64,000 bases of DNA from Lewinellaceae bacterium (lineage in GTDB: Bacteria > Bacteroidota > Bacteroidia > Chitinophagales > Saprospiraceae), in NCBI GenBank assembly GCA_020636435.1, contig JACJXX010000001.1, positions 868,001 through 932,000 of the forward strand. Direction: 5' to 3'. This document shows, piece by piece, positions 1 to 8,294 of the stretch (position 1 is the first letter of the stretch; every line of letters starts with the position of its first letter). A program made the translations under genes and the position numbers. The notes below the pieces were generated by a model. The model made no database searches. It was not told the DNA's origin and saw only the letters and a program-made list of their open reading frames with translations.

Positions 1-5
1 AAATG

Positions 6-767
6 TTATTTCACCCCTATTTCTAGCTGCTCAAAGTTTAGCTCCACAGAGCCTTCCTTCCGGATGCGGTTGCCCAGGGCTGCCAGCTTATCGAGCTCTC
101 CCTTGAACACCCGGGCAAAAACGTTGCCGGCGTCCAGGCTTTGGCCCTCCCCGTAAAAAATGCGCAGGCTGCCGCTAATGCGGTTGCGCAGGGGCCCGAC
201 GGGGCCGAGCAGCACTTCGCCCGCCTCTGCGTAGGCGGTTGAATATTGCTGAAGGATATCCAGGACGGGAGCATTTTCGGTCCAAAGCTCCGGCCTGGAA
301 GTTTCAACATGCTTAAAACCACAGTTGAAAGGCAGAAGTTCATCGAAGGCCTCGCAGGTCTCCACAGCAAACCGGAGGTTATATTCAAATGGAATGGGCT
401 CACCGCCGGAAGCCGAAACCTGAAAACCCACCCTGGAAAAAATCCTTATCCCTCTTTCCAGCAGCCTTTCGATCCTTCTTTTCAGGGCAGCATGGTCCAG
501 CCATTTCAACCGCTCCACGTTCCGGGCAAGGTGGGTAAGCAGGAGGGGGACGTTGTCCTCGTTTTCCAGGACTTCCTCGTAAGGAAGGATCACCCCCAGG
601 TAGCTCTTTTCGCCTTTTCTGGAAACCCAGGGTTTGAACTCTTCTTTGCGGGCGTAAAAGGTGATGTATAAGGGTTCATCTACATAATTTGTGATTAATT
701 TTTCTACCTCATACGTCTCCATTTTGGGATAAGAATAACGATCTACGTTAGAATTGATATATATCAT
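6..767 (-). CDS. Hypothetical protein, about 253 aa
   Basis: I do not recognise this protein. It is a soluble-looking 253-residue product without signal peptide or membrane segment. The middle (about residues 75-110) is rich in Arg, Lys and Leu and probably forms charged helices. The ATG at 767 is preferred; a TTG at 773 in the same frame overlaps the stop of the upstream gene (770-1300), so the two are almost certainly translated together as a two-gene unit. The stop lies at 6-8, so the gene is complete. Possible roles include a structural or immunity-type partner of the membrane-anchored neighbour, but nothing in the sequence proves it. Confidence 0.6.
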   Translation of the reverse strand: MIYINSNVDRYSYPKMETYEVEKLITNYVDEPLYITFYARKEEFKPWVSRKGEKSYLGVILPYEEVLENEDNVPLLLTHLARNVERLKWLDHAALKRRIERLLERGIRIFSRVGFQVSASGGEPIPFEYNLRFAVETCEAFDELLPFNCGFKHVETSRPELWTENAPVLDILQQYSTAYAEAGEVLLGPVGPLRNRISGSLRIFYGEGQSLDAGNVFARVFKGELDKLAALGNRIRKEGSVELNFEQLEIGVK

Positions 768-769
768 GC

Positions 770-1300
770 TCAATTGAGGTTATTATTACCAGGAGGTAAA
801 ACCAGTCTGTACCAGTAATTTTTGGCATTTGGAGTTCCCGGCAAAGGGTGCCTCATATTTTCAGAATCCAACGCATAAGTTCCGATTAATTCTGCCTGCC
901 CTTTTTTCACTGTTGCTTCATCGCCGAATGAGATATGAAAAAACTCAAGTTTGTTTTTTTCTTCCCATTGATCAGTATAGCCCCTGCCATTTTTTCCATC
1001 CCCTGTTGTACCATACCGGTAAAGCTCACCTTTATACAAATAAAACTTGCCGGTAGGACAATGCTTGCAAAGATACATCCCACTTCTTTTAGCCACAAGC
1101 TTATACAACTCCTGGTTCTCGATCTTATCCTTCTTATGATCAATAGCATCCTCCCATTCTTCCGAAAGGGAATGGCTGCCGTCCGGGTTTTTCCGGGTTG
1201 CCTCCTCCCAGGTTTTGGGAAGGGCAATCAGCAAAATGAATGTCGCAATAACGGCTCCGATGAGTAGAAGCCCCACGGGAAAGCGCTTTGAGTGTTCCAT
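770..1300 (-). CDS. Membrane-anchored hypothetical protein, 176 aa
   Basis: An unrecognised protein with one hydrophobic helix at residues 8-26, after a short basic start (MEHSKR), followed by about 150 polar residues. The topology is probably N-in with the domain outside the cytoplasmic membrane. The soluble part contains a CxxC pair (CKHC, near residue 78) and many aromatic and charged residues (YLYKGELYRYG), suggesting a small beta-rich domain. Its TGA stop abuts the start of the downstream gene at 767/773. The 200 bp upstream are AT-rich and would hold the promoter for both genes. Confidence 0.6.
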   Translation of the reverse strand: MEHSKRFPVGLLLIGAVIATFILLIALPKTWEEATRKNPDGSHSLSEEWEDAIDHKKDKIENQELYKLVAKRSGMYLCKHCPTGKFYLYKGELYRYGTTGDGKNGRGYTDQWEEKNKLEFFHISFGDEATVKKGQAELIGTYALDSENMRHPLPGTPNAKNYWYRLVLPPGNNNLN

Positions 1301-1501
1301 ATAAAATCGGTTTTTCGTTTTATTTTTTTCAAAATTATTTCAAAATAGCCTAAAATACAATTTTTGCTGAAAAAATATTCAAATAATAATTTAATATGCA
1401 TTTAATAACTTACGTAAAATAATTGTTATCCTATCAATAGAGTGCATTGACATTTAGCCCCGGGAGATGATTTTTACAAACAAAACCCTTAACTTAAGCC
1501 C
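1301..1501. promoter_or_regulatory. AT-rich divergent promoter region
   Basis: About 200 bp between the divergent genes at 1300 (minus) and 1502 (plus, xdhA). It is very AT-rich compared with the flanking coding DNA and holds a perfect 8-bp palindrome, ttacgtaa, inside an ATAAC...GTTAT arrangement about 85 bp before xdhA. That could be an operator, but it does not match the TAATGATTATA repeats found upstream of the allantoinase gene. Confidence 0.35.
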
Positions 1502-2908
1502 ATGATCGAATTCTACCTAAACGGCCATAAAATCCGCACCGATGCGCCGCCCGGCAGCGGCCTGCTCGGCTTCATCCGCAACGAGCAGGGGCTGAAAGGC
1601 ACGAAGCTCGTCTGCAAGGAAGGTGAATGCGCAGCCTGCGCCGTGCTGGCGGGCGCGCTGGAAGGCGGTCGGGTGCGCTACCAGAATATGTGTTCCTGCA
1701 TCATGCCGCTGGCCAATGCGCACGGCCGGCACATCGTCACCATCGAAGGCCTCAACGGGGAAGAACTCACCCCTGTGCAGCAGGCTATGGTGGACTGCCA
1801 CGGCAGCCAATGCGGCTTCTGCACCCCCGGTTTTGTCGTGTCGCTCACCGGTGCCCTGCTGGGAGAAGAGCGGCCGGGCTACGCGCAGCTCCACAAAGCT
1901 ATCGACGGCAACATCTGCCGCTGCACCGGCTACAAATCCATAGAACGGGCAGCGCAACGGATCGCCGAAGAGCTGCCGAAAGAGGGCCATGGGCTGGAAA
2001 CGCTGATCCGGGAAGGCTACCTGCCCGCCTACTTCGGGCAGATGGCGGCAAAACTGGCGGCCCTCGCCGCCCCGTCCCGCACCGTCCTGCCGGAAGAGGA
2101 GCCGGCAACCGCTCCCCCCCTCTTCCTGGGCGGCGGCACCGACCTGCTCGTGCAAAAACCCCGGAAGGTGGAGGCCGGCGCCGTGCAGCCGGTTTTCGGC
2201 CAACCAGAATTGAAAGGGGTAAAAGTGGAAAATGGCCGCTGCACTGTCGGCGCGGCCGCCACGGCCACCGAACTGGAGCAGACCGGAATATTGCAATCCA
2301 TCCTCTACCCGCAAGAGGACAGCTTTTTCCACCTGCTCTCCTCCTCTCCCATCCGCAATATGTCGACCGTGGGCGGCAACCTGGCCAACGCCTCCCCCAT
2401 CGGCGATTTCACCATCCTCTTCCTGGCGCTGGACAGCCGCATCCGCCTGCGGGACGGGCTGCGGGAACGAACGCTCCCACTGAAGGATTTTTACCTGGGC
2501 TATAAAAAGATGGACCGCCGGCCGGAGGAATACCTGGCCAGCATCGAATTCGAAATACCGAAAAAGGATGTCTGTTTCAGCTTCGAAAAGGTGAGCGCCC
2601 GCCGTTGCCTGGATATCGCTTCGGTGAATACGGCGGCGGCGCTGGAGGTAGATGAAGGCAATGTCATCCGAACCGCCCATCTGTCCGCCGGCGGCGTGGG
2701 GCCTATCCCGATGTACCTGCGCCAAACCGCCGGCTTCCTGCAGGGGAAGTTGATGGACGAACAACTGCTGAAGGAAGCCCTGGCCGTCATGCAGGAAGAG
2801 ATTTCGCCCATCAGCGATGCCCGCGGTTCGGCCGATTACAAACGCCGGCTGCTGCGGCAGCTGGTGCTGGCGCATTTTCACAAGGCTATGCCTAAGTTTT
2901 TACCATAA
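1502..2908 (+). CDS. xdhA: Xanthine dehydrogenase small subunit (2Fe-2S and FAD domains)
   Basis: Iron-sulfur/flavin subunit of the molybdenum hydroxylase that oxidises hypoxanthine and xanthine to urate, passing electrons from the Mo site through two 2Fe-2S clusters to FAD. Residues 1-75 form a plant-ferredoxin-type domain with Cys38, Cys43, Cys46 and a later Cys64/66; residues 80-160 form the all-helical second cluster domain with Cys104, Cys107, Cys139 and Cys141 (CGFCTPG and CRCTG motifs). The FAD-binding domain starts near residue 205 with GGGTD (210-214) and includes the IRN-STVGGNLANASPIGD stretch near 284-302. Length of 468 fits bacterial XdhA. Its partner xdhB lies 7 kb away on the opposite strand, which is unusual. 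Start ATG at 1502. Confidence 0.95.
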   Translation: MIEFYLNGHKIRTDAPPGSGLLGFIRNEQGLKGTKLVCKEGECAACAVLAGALEGGRVRYQNMCSCIMPLANAHGRHIVTIEGLNGEELTPVQQAMVDCHGSQCGFCTPGFVVSLTGALLGEERPGYAQLHKAIDGNICRCTGYKSIERAAQRIAEELPKEGHGLETLIREGYLPAYFGQMAAKLAALAAPSRTVLPEEEPATAPPLFLGGGTDLLVQKPRKVEAGAVQPVFGQPELKGVKVENGRCTVGAAATATELEQTGILQSILYPQEDSFFHLLSSSPIRNMSTVGGNLANASPIGDFTILFLALDSRIRLRDGLRERTLPLKDFYLGYKKMDRRPEEYLASIEFEIPKKDVCFSFEKVSARRCLDIASVNTAAALEVDEGNVIRTAHLSAGGVGPIPMYLRQTAGFLQGKLMDEQLLKEALAVMQEEISPISDARGSADYKRRLLRQLVLAHFHKAMPKFLP

Positions 2909-2930
2909 TGAGGCACGCAGAGGCGCAAAG

Positions 2931-3117
2931 CAGCAATTCCCGCTTTGGCCAACATGAGAGCTGACAACTTTCACCGGCTGGCGAAGCTTCATGCGTAGGC
3001 ATGCGAGTTGTCTGCTCCCTTCTCCTGGAAACCTTGCGGTGGGAAGTCAGCAGACAACAGAAAGTTGTCAGCTGGCAGCGGAGCGGCCTTTCTGGAAAGC
3101 CAAAGCGGGAATTGCTG
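2931..3117. repeat. Nested inverted-repeat element, 187 bp
   Basis: The 373-bp gap after xdhA contains no gene. It holds three nested inverted repeats: 19 bp perfect (2931-2949 with 3099-3117), 14 bp perfect (2959-2972 with 3060-3073) and 10 bp perfect (3007-3016 with 3049-3058). Together they would fold into one long interrupted hairpin. The layout suggests a small non-autonomous mobile element or its remnant rather than a simple terminator; there is no T-run directly after xdhA. Confidence 0.6.
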
Positions 3118-3281
3118 GCGAAAACCCTGGCTACCGTTCTAATGTTGGGCAGCCAGGTGGTGCTTCGTACACCGTACACAACCCCGGCAGCTATTGTCCA
3201 ACGCTAGACGGGTAGCCAAAATCCTTTTTTCCGTGCTGTCTGTCAATTGGGCGGGGCACTTAACTTAATGGGAATGAACAG

Positions 3282-4001
3282 ATGATAGCAGGCGGAATTG
3301 ACGGATGCAAATACGGTTGGATCATGGCAACGCACAAAGCGGGCGAATACGGCATAACCATACACAAATCATTTGCAGCGTTGATGGAATCAAATAGCAA
3401 CTTAGGCCGCGTATTGATAGATATACCCGTAGGCCTGAGCACGGCAAATTATCCAAGGACAATAGAAAAAGCGATGAGAAGCGAACTGGGGCAAAGAAGT
3501 TCTACCGTGTTCAATGCACCGTGCAGATTGGCTGTGTATGAAAAAGACAATGAAAAAGCGAGGCTGTTAAATCAACAGGTCGAGAACAAAAGCCTGTCCA
3601 TTCAATCCCTGCAGATCAGAAATAAGATAAGAGAAGTAGATGAATTTTTGAGCAGGGGAAAGACGAGTGCAGAAATAATAGAAAGCCATCCGGAATTGTG
3701 TTTTAAATATCTCAATGGCGGGGTCGTTTTGTCAAAAAAGTCAAGGCCGGAGGGAATAGCGCAAAGGCTGGAAATACTTTCGAAATATGAGGATGGAGTG
3801 ATGGAAATATATGATCGTGCCGTTAAGCAATACAAAAGAAAAGAGGCAAAAAGAGATGATATCATCGATGCCATCTGCTTGTGTTTGGTGAATAAATTGG
3901 GAGAAGGGAATCGCCTGAAATATCTGGCCGATGAAAACAGCATATCAGAAAATGGAATTAAGATCAAAATAGGATATTATAAGGGCGAAAATCATTGGTG
4001 A
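3282..4001 (+). CDS. DUF429 family protein (predicted RNase H-fold nuclease)
   Basis: A 239-residue member of the DUF429 family, which is predicted to adopt an RNase H-like fold; its substrate is not known to me. Family hallmarks are GIDGCKYGW near the N-terminus (first acidic residue of the fold), IDIPVGL near residues 46-52, the ESHPELCF motif near residue 130 and the C-terminal KRDDIIDAICLCL helix with paired Asp residues. No signal peptide or membrane segment. It sits alone between xdhA and the convergent urate hydroxylase gene and has no obvious link to purine breakdown. Its codon use looks more A-rich than xdhA, hinting at separate acquisition. ATG at 3282. Confidence 0.8.
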   Translation: MIAGGIDGCKYGWIMATHKAGEYGITIHKSFAALMESNSNLGRVLIDIPVGLSTANYPRTIEKAMRSELGQRSSTVFNAPCRLAVYEKDNEKARLLNQQVENKSLSIQSLQIRNKIREVDEFLSRGKTSAEIIESHPELCFKYLNGGVVLSKKSRPEGIAQRLEILSKYEDGVMEIYDRAVKQYKRKEAKRDDIIDAICLCLVNKLGEGNRLKYLADENSISENGIKIKIGYYKGENHW

Positions 4002-4108
4002 AGCCATGGGACTGTTCAAAAAACGGTGTTAACTTGGTTGTAAACCTTTGATTTCTATGACGCCTTTGAACCTTGAACACAGAACCTTGAATACTCCTGG
4101 CGCCCCTC
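4002..4108. repeat. Partial copy of a dispersed short element
   Basis: Between the DUF429 gene and the urate hydroxylase gene, the words gggactgttcaa (4009) and tttgaaccttgaacacagaac (about 4065-4085) recur from the element at 62238-62338, but without a matching perfect inverted end, so this looks like a decayed copy. Confidence 0.4.
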
Positions 4109-5533
4109 TTACCTCACTTCCGCCCCCTGCTCGATCCAGCACCTCAGCGCGTCCCGCTCTTCGGGCGTGATCCCCGTCTTGTTGTTGGGCGGCATGGTCT
4201 CGGTGACGACCGCCCGCATCAGGATTTTATCCGCCAGTTTGGCAATGTCCGCCGGCGTATCGTACACCACCCCGTTGGGGGGCGCCGTCCAGGTGTCGTC
4301 CGTCGGGCGGGAGGAGTGGCAGCTCTGGCAGCGCTGCTGCACGATGGCGTAAACCTGGCTGAAATCCACGGTATCAGTGCAAGCCCCCCCTCTGGAAACC
4401 GGCGCGGTGTAGAATGCCACGCTCAGTAAAAGTACGATGGAGGCGGGCATCACCCAAACCGATTGTTGTCCTTTTTCCCGCAGGTTGAGGTAGTGCTTGA
4501 TGCCGGCGCTGCCCAGGGAGATGGCGATCAATACTGCCCATTGGTACTGATGGCCGAAGGTGCTGGGAAAGTGGTTGCTGATCATGACGAACAGCACCGG
4601 CAGGGTCAGGTAGTTGTTGTGCAGGGAGCGCAACCCGGCGTATTGGCCCAGGCTGGGGTCCAGCTCTTGTTGGTGTTTAGCGGCATGAACCATCGCCTTC
4701 TGCGAAGGGATGATGACGAAAAAAACGTTGCCCGCCATCAGCGTGCCCAGCATGGCGCCGAAGTGGATGTAGGCCGCCCGCCCGCTGAACACCTGGCTGT
4801 AGAAATAAGCAAAGGCGCAGCAGAGGAGGAAGCCCAGCAACGCGAAGAGCAGCGGCCGGTAGATCAGCCGGGTCTTGCACAGCCGGTCGTAAGCCAGCCA
4901 GCCCAGGGCCAGCGAAGCCATCCCTATGCCGATGGCTGCCGCCGGAGAAAGGGCCATCACATTGGGGTCGATCAGAAAGGCTTTGGCGTTGAAATAATAC
5001 ACCACAAACAATAAGCTGAAGCCGGAGAGCCAGGTGAAGTAGGCTTCGTACTTGAACCAGTGCAGTTCGTCGGGCATCGTTTTGGGGGCCAGCTTGTACT
5101 TTTCGAGGTAGTAAAAGCCGCCGCCGTGTACCGCCCAGAGGTTGCCCGCCAGTTCTTCCCGCACGTTTTTAGTCCGGTTCAGGGCATTTTCCAGGAAAAC
5201 GAAGTAGAAAGAGGTGCCGATCCAGGCGATGCCGAAGGTGATGTGCATCCAGCGGACGGCAATGTTGAGCCACTCCCGGAAATGGCCCTCGTATAGGGTG
5301 CCTTCGATCAGGAAATAAAAAACGGCAGCCAAAAGGATGGAGACCAGGACGATGCCGAAGTACAGGAAACCCTTGGCGTAGCTCAGTTTTTCTAATGCCT
5401 CCTCTTGCCCGGCAGTCTTCTCCAATCGCTTTTGGCTCTGTTGCAGAGCGGCAAATTTGTAGGTCAGCCGCACCAGGCCGGCCAGGAGGAGCAACAGAAG
5501 GGTTAGCAACAGAATCAGGAAGGTGTGCGTCAT
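4109..5533 (-). CDS. puuD: Membrane urate hydroxylase with C-terminal cytochrome c domain (PuuD type)
   Basis: Integral membrane urate oxidase that converts urate to 5-hydroxyisourate and passes electrons to a fused c-type cytochrome rather than to oxygen. Residues 1-20 are a hydrophobic anchor. The core (about 50-385) has eight or so membrane helices with conserved HITFGIAWIGTSFYFVFLE near 120 and the AVHGGGFYYLEKYKLAP motif typical of this family. A periplasmic haem domain follows: CQSCH at 402-406 with a likely Met447 axial ligand (TETMPPNN). It is the urate-consuming step between the Xdh subunits and allantoinase/allantoicase nearby. Start ATG at 5533. The gene stands alone on the minus strand. 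Confidence 0.92.
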   Translation of the reverse strand: MTHTFLILLLTLLLLLLAGLVRLTYKFAALQQSQKRLEKTAGQEEALEKLSYAKGFLYFGIVLVSILLAAVFYFLIEGTLYEGHFREWLNIAVRWMHITFGIAWIGTSFYFVFLENALNRTKNVREELAGNLWAVHGGGFYYLEKYKLAPKTMPDELHWFKYEAYFTWLSGFSLLFVVYYFNAKAFLIDPNVMALSPAAAIGIGMASLALGWLAYDRLCKTRLIYRPLLFALLGFLLCCAFAYFYSQVFSGRAAYIHFGAMLGTLMAGNVFFVIIPSQKAMVHAAKHQQELDPSLGQYAGLRSLHNNYLTLPVLFVMISNHFPSTFGHQYQWAVLIAISLGSAGIKHYLNLREKGQQSVWVMPASIVLLLSVAFYTAPVSRGGACTDTVDFSQVYAIVQQRCQSCHSSRPTDDTWTAPPNGVVYDTPADIAKLADKILMRAVVTETMPPNNKTGITPEERDALRCWIEQGAEVR

Positions 5534-5626
5534 AGGAGAATATTCAGTAAGTAATGGTAGCCCTAATAGCTACAGGTAATGGTCAAAAAACAACCCCAAC
5601 CATCCGACCAAAATGCAATATAAGTT

Positions 5627-5674
5627 TATATTTCGCCATTAGGGTGATATTTATTGTATATTTGGCGAAATATA
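5627..5674. promoter_or_regulatory. Palindromic operator-like site before the ATPase gene
   Basis: A perfect 12-bp inverted repeat (tatatttcgcca at 5627-5638, tggcgaaatata at 5663-5674) separated by 24 bp. It ends 14 bp before the ATG of the ATPase gene at 5689. Position and symmetry fit a repressor site or an RNA hairpin covering the ribosome-binding region. Confidence 0.5.
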
Positions 5675-5688
5675 AAAACATATAGCGC

Positions 5689-7131
5689 ATGAAAATTGCA
5701 GGGAGGCAAGAGGAAATAGCACTGCTCGAGGATCTGCTTCGCAAGAACAACCCTGAGTTTGTTGCCGTCTATGGCAGAAGGCGGGTAGGAAAAACCTTTC
5801 TCATAAGACAGGTTTATGGAAAGCAAATAGTATTTGAATGTAGCGGGTTGCACCAAAAAAGTTTTTCCCGGCAACTAGAAAATTTTTGGCTAACCTTACA
5901 GGAAGCGAATCCAACTGGAAAACCAACGCCTATGCCGCAAACCTGGCTGCAGGCGTTTGCTCAGTTGAAAATTTTTCTCAACACATTAAAAGGCGGGCAA
6001 AAAAAAGTAGTATTTCTCGATGAAATTCCCTGGTTTGAAACACCCCGGTCGGGGTTTTTAGCTGCTTTGGATAATTTTTGGAATCAATACTGCTCCAAAC
6101 GAGAGGATCTTATACTCGTTATTTGCGGGTCCGCTGCTTCCTGGATCATTAAAAAAGTGATTAACGACCGGGGAGGGCTTCACAACCGGATCACTACGCA
6201 CGTCCAGTTAATGCCCTTTACCCTTCATGAAACCAAGGCTTTTTTAGGAATCAACCAGGTTCAACTCACCCACAAAGATATCGCCCAATTGTATATGTGC
6301 GTGGGCGGTATTCCTTTTTATCTCAAAGATGTTAAACCCGGCAAAAGCGTTCCGCAAATTCTGGATGATTTGTTTTTTAACAATCAAGCGACTTTAAAGC
6401 ATGAATTTCAGAATCTTTATGCTGCTCTGTTTAAAAACAGCGACCTGCATGAAAAAATCGTTGCGGCCTTATCTTCAAAAAATAAAGGGCTGAACCGCTC
6501 AGAAATTATTGCCCAAACAGGGTTCAATAGCGGCGGTGGTTTGACCCTCGCATTAAAAGAGTTGATAGAATGCGGCTTTGTGAAACAGATAAACCCCTTT
6601 CGCAAGAGCAGTGAAGGCGGTTTGTACCGGCTGGTAGATGAATTCAGCCACTTTCACTTTAAGTTTTTGGCCAATAAAAATCTGAAAACCAGTTGGTTGC
6701 AAATGAGTGAAAAGCCCGTTTACAAAATCTGGACGGGTTATGCTTTTGAAAATCTCTGCCTCAAACACACCTTGCAAATCAAACAGGCTCTGGGAATTCA
6801 TGGCGTCATCACCAATGAATTCTGCTGGGCGCAAAAAGGCAGCGACACAAGAGACGGCGCTCAAATTGACTTAATTATTGACCGCAGCGATAACTGTATT
6901 AATCTTTTTGAGCTAAAATTCCATAACGGAACCTTTGAAATCACTAAAAAATATGCGGAGCAGCTACAAAAAAAAGTACAGGCCTTCAAAGAAGGAACCC
7001 GCACAAAAAAGAATGTATTTCTTACTTTTTTGACGGCTTACGGAGTGAAAAAAAATAAATATTATTTAAGCCTGGCGGCCAATCAACTATTGGTAGAAGA
7101 CCTGTTTGAAAGGGTTAAAGCAATAGGTTGA
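5689..7131 (+). CDS. ATPase_2/DUF234-type AAA ATPase with PD-(D/E)xK-like C-terminus
   Basis: A 480-residue protein of the 'archaeal-type' ATPase family (ATPase_2 plus DUF234) common in Bacteroidota and archaea as stand-alone, often mobile, genes. Walker A is at residues 29-36 (GRRRVGKT) and Walker B near 105 (VVFLDEIPWF), followed by a sensor-like CGSAASW segment. A winged-helix stretch lies near residues 250-300 and the C-terminal domain contains DGAQIDLIID...FELKF, the spacing of a PD-(D/E)xK nuclease core (Asp, then ELK). The biological role of the family is unresolved; nuclease or toxin-like functions have been suggested. It is AT-richer than its purine-pathway neighbours, consistent with transfer. 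The 12-bp gap to the allantoicase 3' end is minimal. Confidence 0.88.
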   Translation: MKIAGRQEEIALLEDLLRKNNPEFVAVYGRRRVGKTFLIRQVYGKQIVFECSGLHQKSFSRQLENFWLTLQEANPTGKPTPMPQTWLQAFAQLKIFLNTLKGGQKKVVFLDEIPWFETPRSGFLAALDNFWNQYCSKREDLILVICGSAASWIIKKVINDRGGLHNRITTHVQLMPFTLHETKAFLGINQVQLTHKDIAQLYMCVGGIPFYLKDVKPGKSVPQILDDLFFNNQATLKHEFQNLYAALFKNSDLHEKIVAALSSKNKGLNRSEIIAQTGFNSGGGLTLALKELIECGFVKQINPFRKSSEGGLYRLVDEFSHFHFKFLANKNLKTSWLQMSEKPVYKIWTGYAFENLCLKHTLQIKQALGIHGVITNEFCWAQKGSDTRDGAQIDLIIDRSDNCINLFELKFHNGTFEITKKYAEQLQKKVQAFKEGTRTKKNVFLTFLTAYGVKKNKYYLSLAANQLLVEDLFERVKAIG

Positions 7132-7142
7132 AGGGCGCAAAA

Positions 7143-8159
7143 CTATTCAGGCACGTACTTGCCATATACATGCAAACGGCTCACCCCCCCATCCGGGAAA
7201 ATGTTGAGGCGCACGTGCGTCACCGGCGGAACGGGCAGGATTTCCTCTTCAAAATGGTGTTCGCTGTGGGCGGAGAGCTTTTGTTCCTCCATCAGCGCCA
7301 TCCAGTGCACCTCGCCCTTTTTTACTTTTTCGTCGTCCCGGCAGAAGCAGCCCTCCAGGCTGCAGCGGTCCGGGTAATTGCCCTTGAAGTGGCGGGTGTC
7401 CACCATGATCTTTTTGATGCGGCCGGCGGCGGCCAGTTTGATGATGATCCAGTCGCGGTTGTTGGGCGTTCGGTTGCGCTTGGTCTCCCAGCCGTCGCCC
7501 ATGTTTTCGCCTTTGCCCGGCAGGAGGAGGTTGTGCATGGAGCTGAAGAACATGTCGTTGCAGAGCAGGGCACGGGCGCCGTTCAGGGCAGTTGCCAGGT
7601 TGACCAGTTCGCCGGCCCCTACCTTCGTCCAGTCTTTGTATACCTCCCCGTAGGCCCGGAAGCGGGCGACGCCGCCGTCCGGGTAGATGTGCAGTTTCAG
7701 GTGAGTGGCCACCTCGTCGTTTTGGCAGGCGTACCAGTTCTGGCTGCCTGGTGCCAGGGGCGATTTCGGCAGTATTTCTGTCCATTGCAGGCCTTCGTCC
7801 AGCAGGGCGGCCAGGCTGGCGCCGGGCAAATAAACAGCTTCAACTGAAGCGAAAGGCGGATGGTTGCCCAGGAAGTGGTTGGTGTCGATGTCGAACCCAT
7901 ACAGCCGGCCGGCGGCGGCCAGCTGAACGATGCACCAGTCGTGCCCGGGCGTGCGCTTGCGGCGCGACTCCCAGCCGTCCATCCACTTGCCCCGGTCTGT
8001 GTATTTATCGGCTATGAAAATGCCCCGGCCGGGCTTGATGAGGTTTTCCTTTTCGGCGAAGAAATCATCGGTGGCGTAAAGGACTTTTCCGCCCAGCTTT
8101 TCGGCGGCCAGGTCGGTGTGGTTGGCTGGGAGGTGTTCTGACAGGGGTTGAGCTTTCAT
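7143..8159 (-). CDS. alc: Allantoicase
   Basis: Hydrolyses allantoate to ureidoglycolate and urea, the step after allantoinase. The 338-residue product carries two tandem jelly-roll repeats: residues 1-165 with DGWESRRKR near 60 and DWCIVQLAAAGRLYGFDIDTNHFLGN, and residues 175-338 with DGWETKRNR and DWIIIKLAAAGRIKKIMVDTRHFKGN. The repeated GWE(S/T)(R/K)R and DT-HF-GN motifs are diagnostic of allantoicase. Length is normal. It is on the same strand as the allantoinase gene (135 bp upstream) and is likely co-transcribed with it. ATG at 8159. Confidence 0.95.
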   Translation of the reverse strand: MKAQPLSEHLPANHTDLAAEKLGGKVLYATDDFFAEKENLIKPGRGIFIADKYTDRGKWMDGWESRRKRTPGHDWCIVQLAAAGRLYGFDIDTNHFLGNHPPFASVEAVYLPGASLAALLDEGLQWTEILPKSPLAPGSQNWYACQNDEVATHLKLHIYPDGGVARFRAYGEVYKDWTKVGAGELVNLATALNGARALLCNDMFFSSMHNLLLPGKGENMGDGWETKRNRTPNNRDWIIIKLAAAGRIKKIMVDTRHFKGNYPDRCSLEGCFCRDDEKVKKGEVHWMALMEEQKLSAHSEHHFEEEILPVPPVTHVRLNIFPDGGVSRLHVYGKYVPE

Positions 8160-8294
8160 TTTGATGTTTTATGGTTTAATTAGCCGGACATTCACGGTAC
8201 ACAAAACTCCGTACCCGGCACTATAATACAATCCCCTCTGGTTGCCGATCTCCACCGATCCGAAACGGTTTTGCATGCAGGTTTTATTTAAGTT

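Noticed and set aside
1517..2881. 454-codon minus-strand frame opposite xdhA
   Set aside because: Antisense shadow; no domain features, while xdhA on plus has all Cys ligands.
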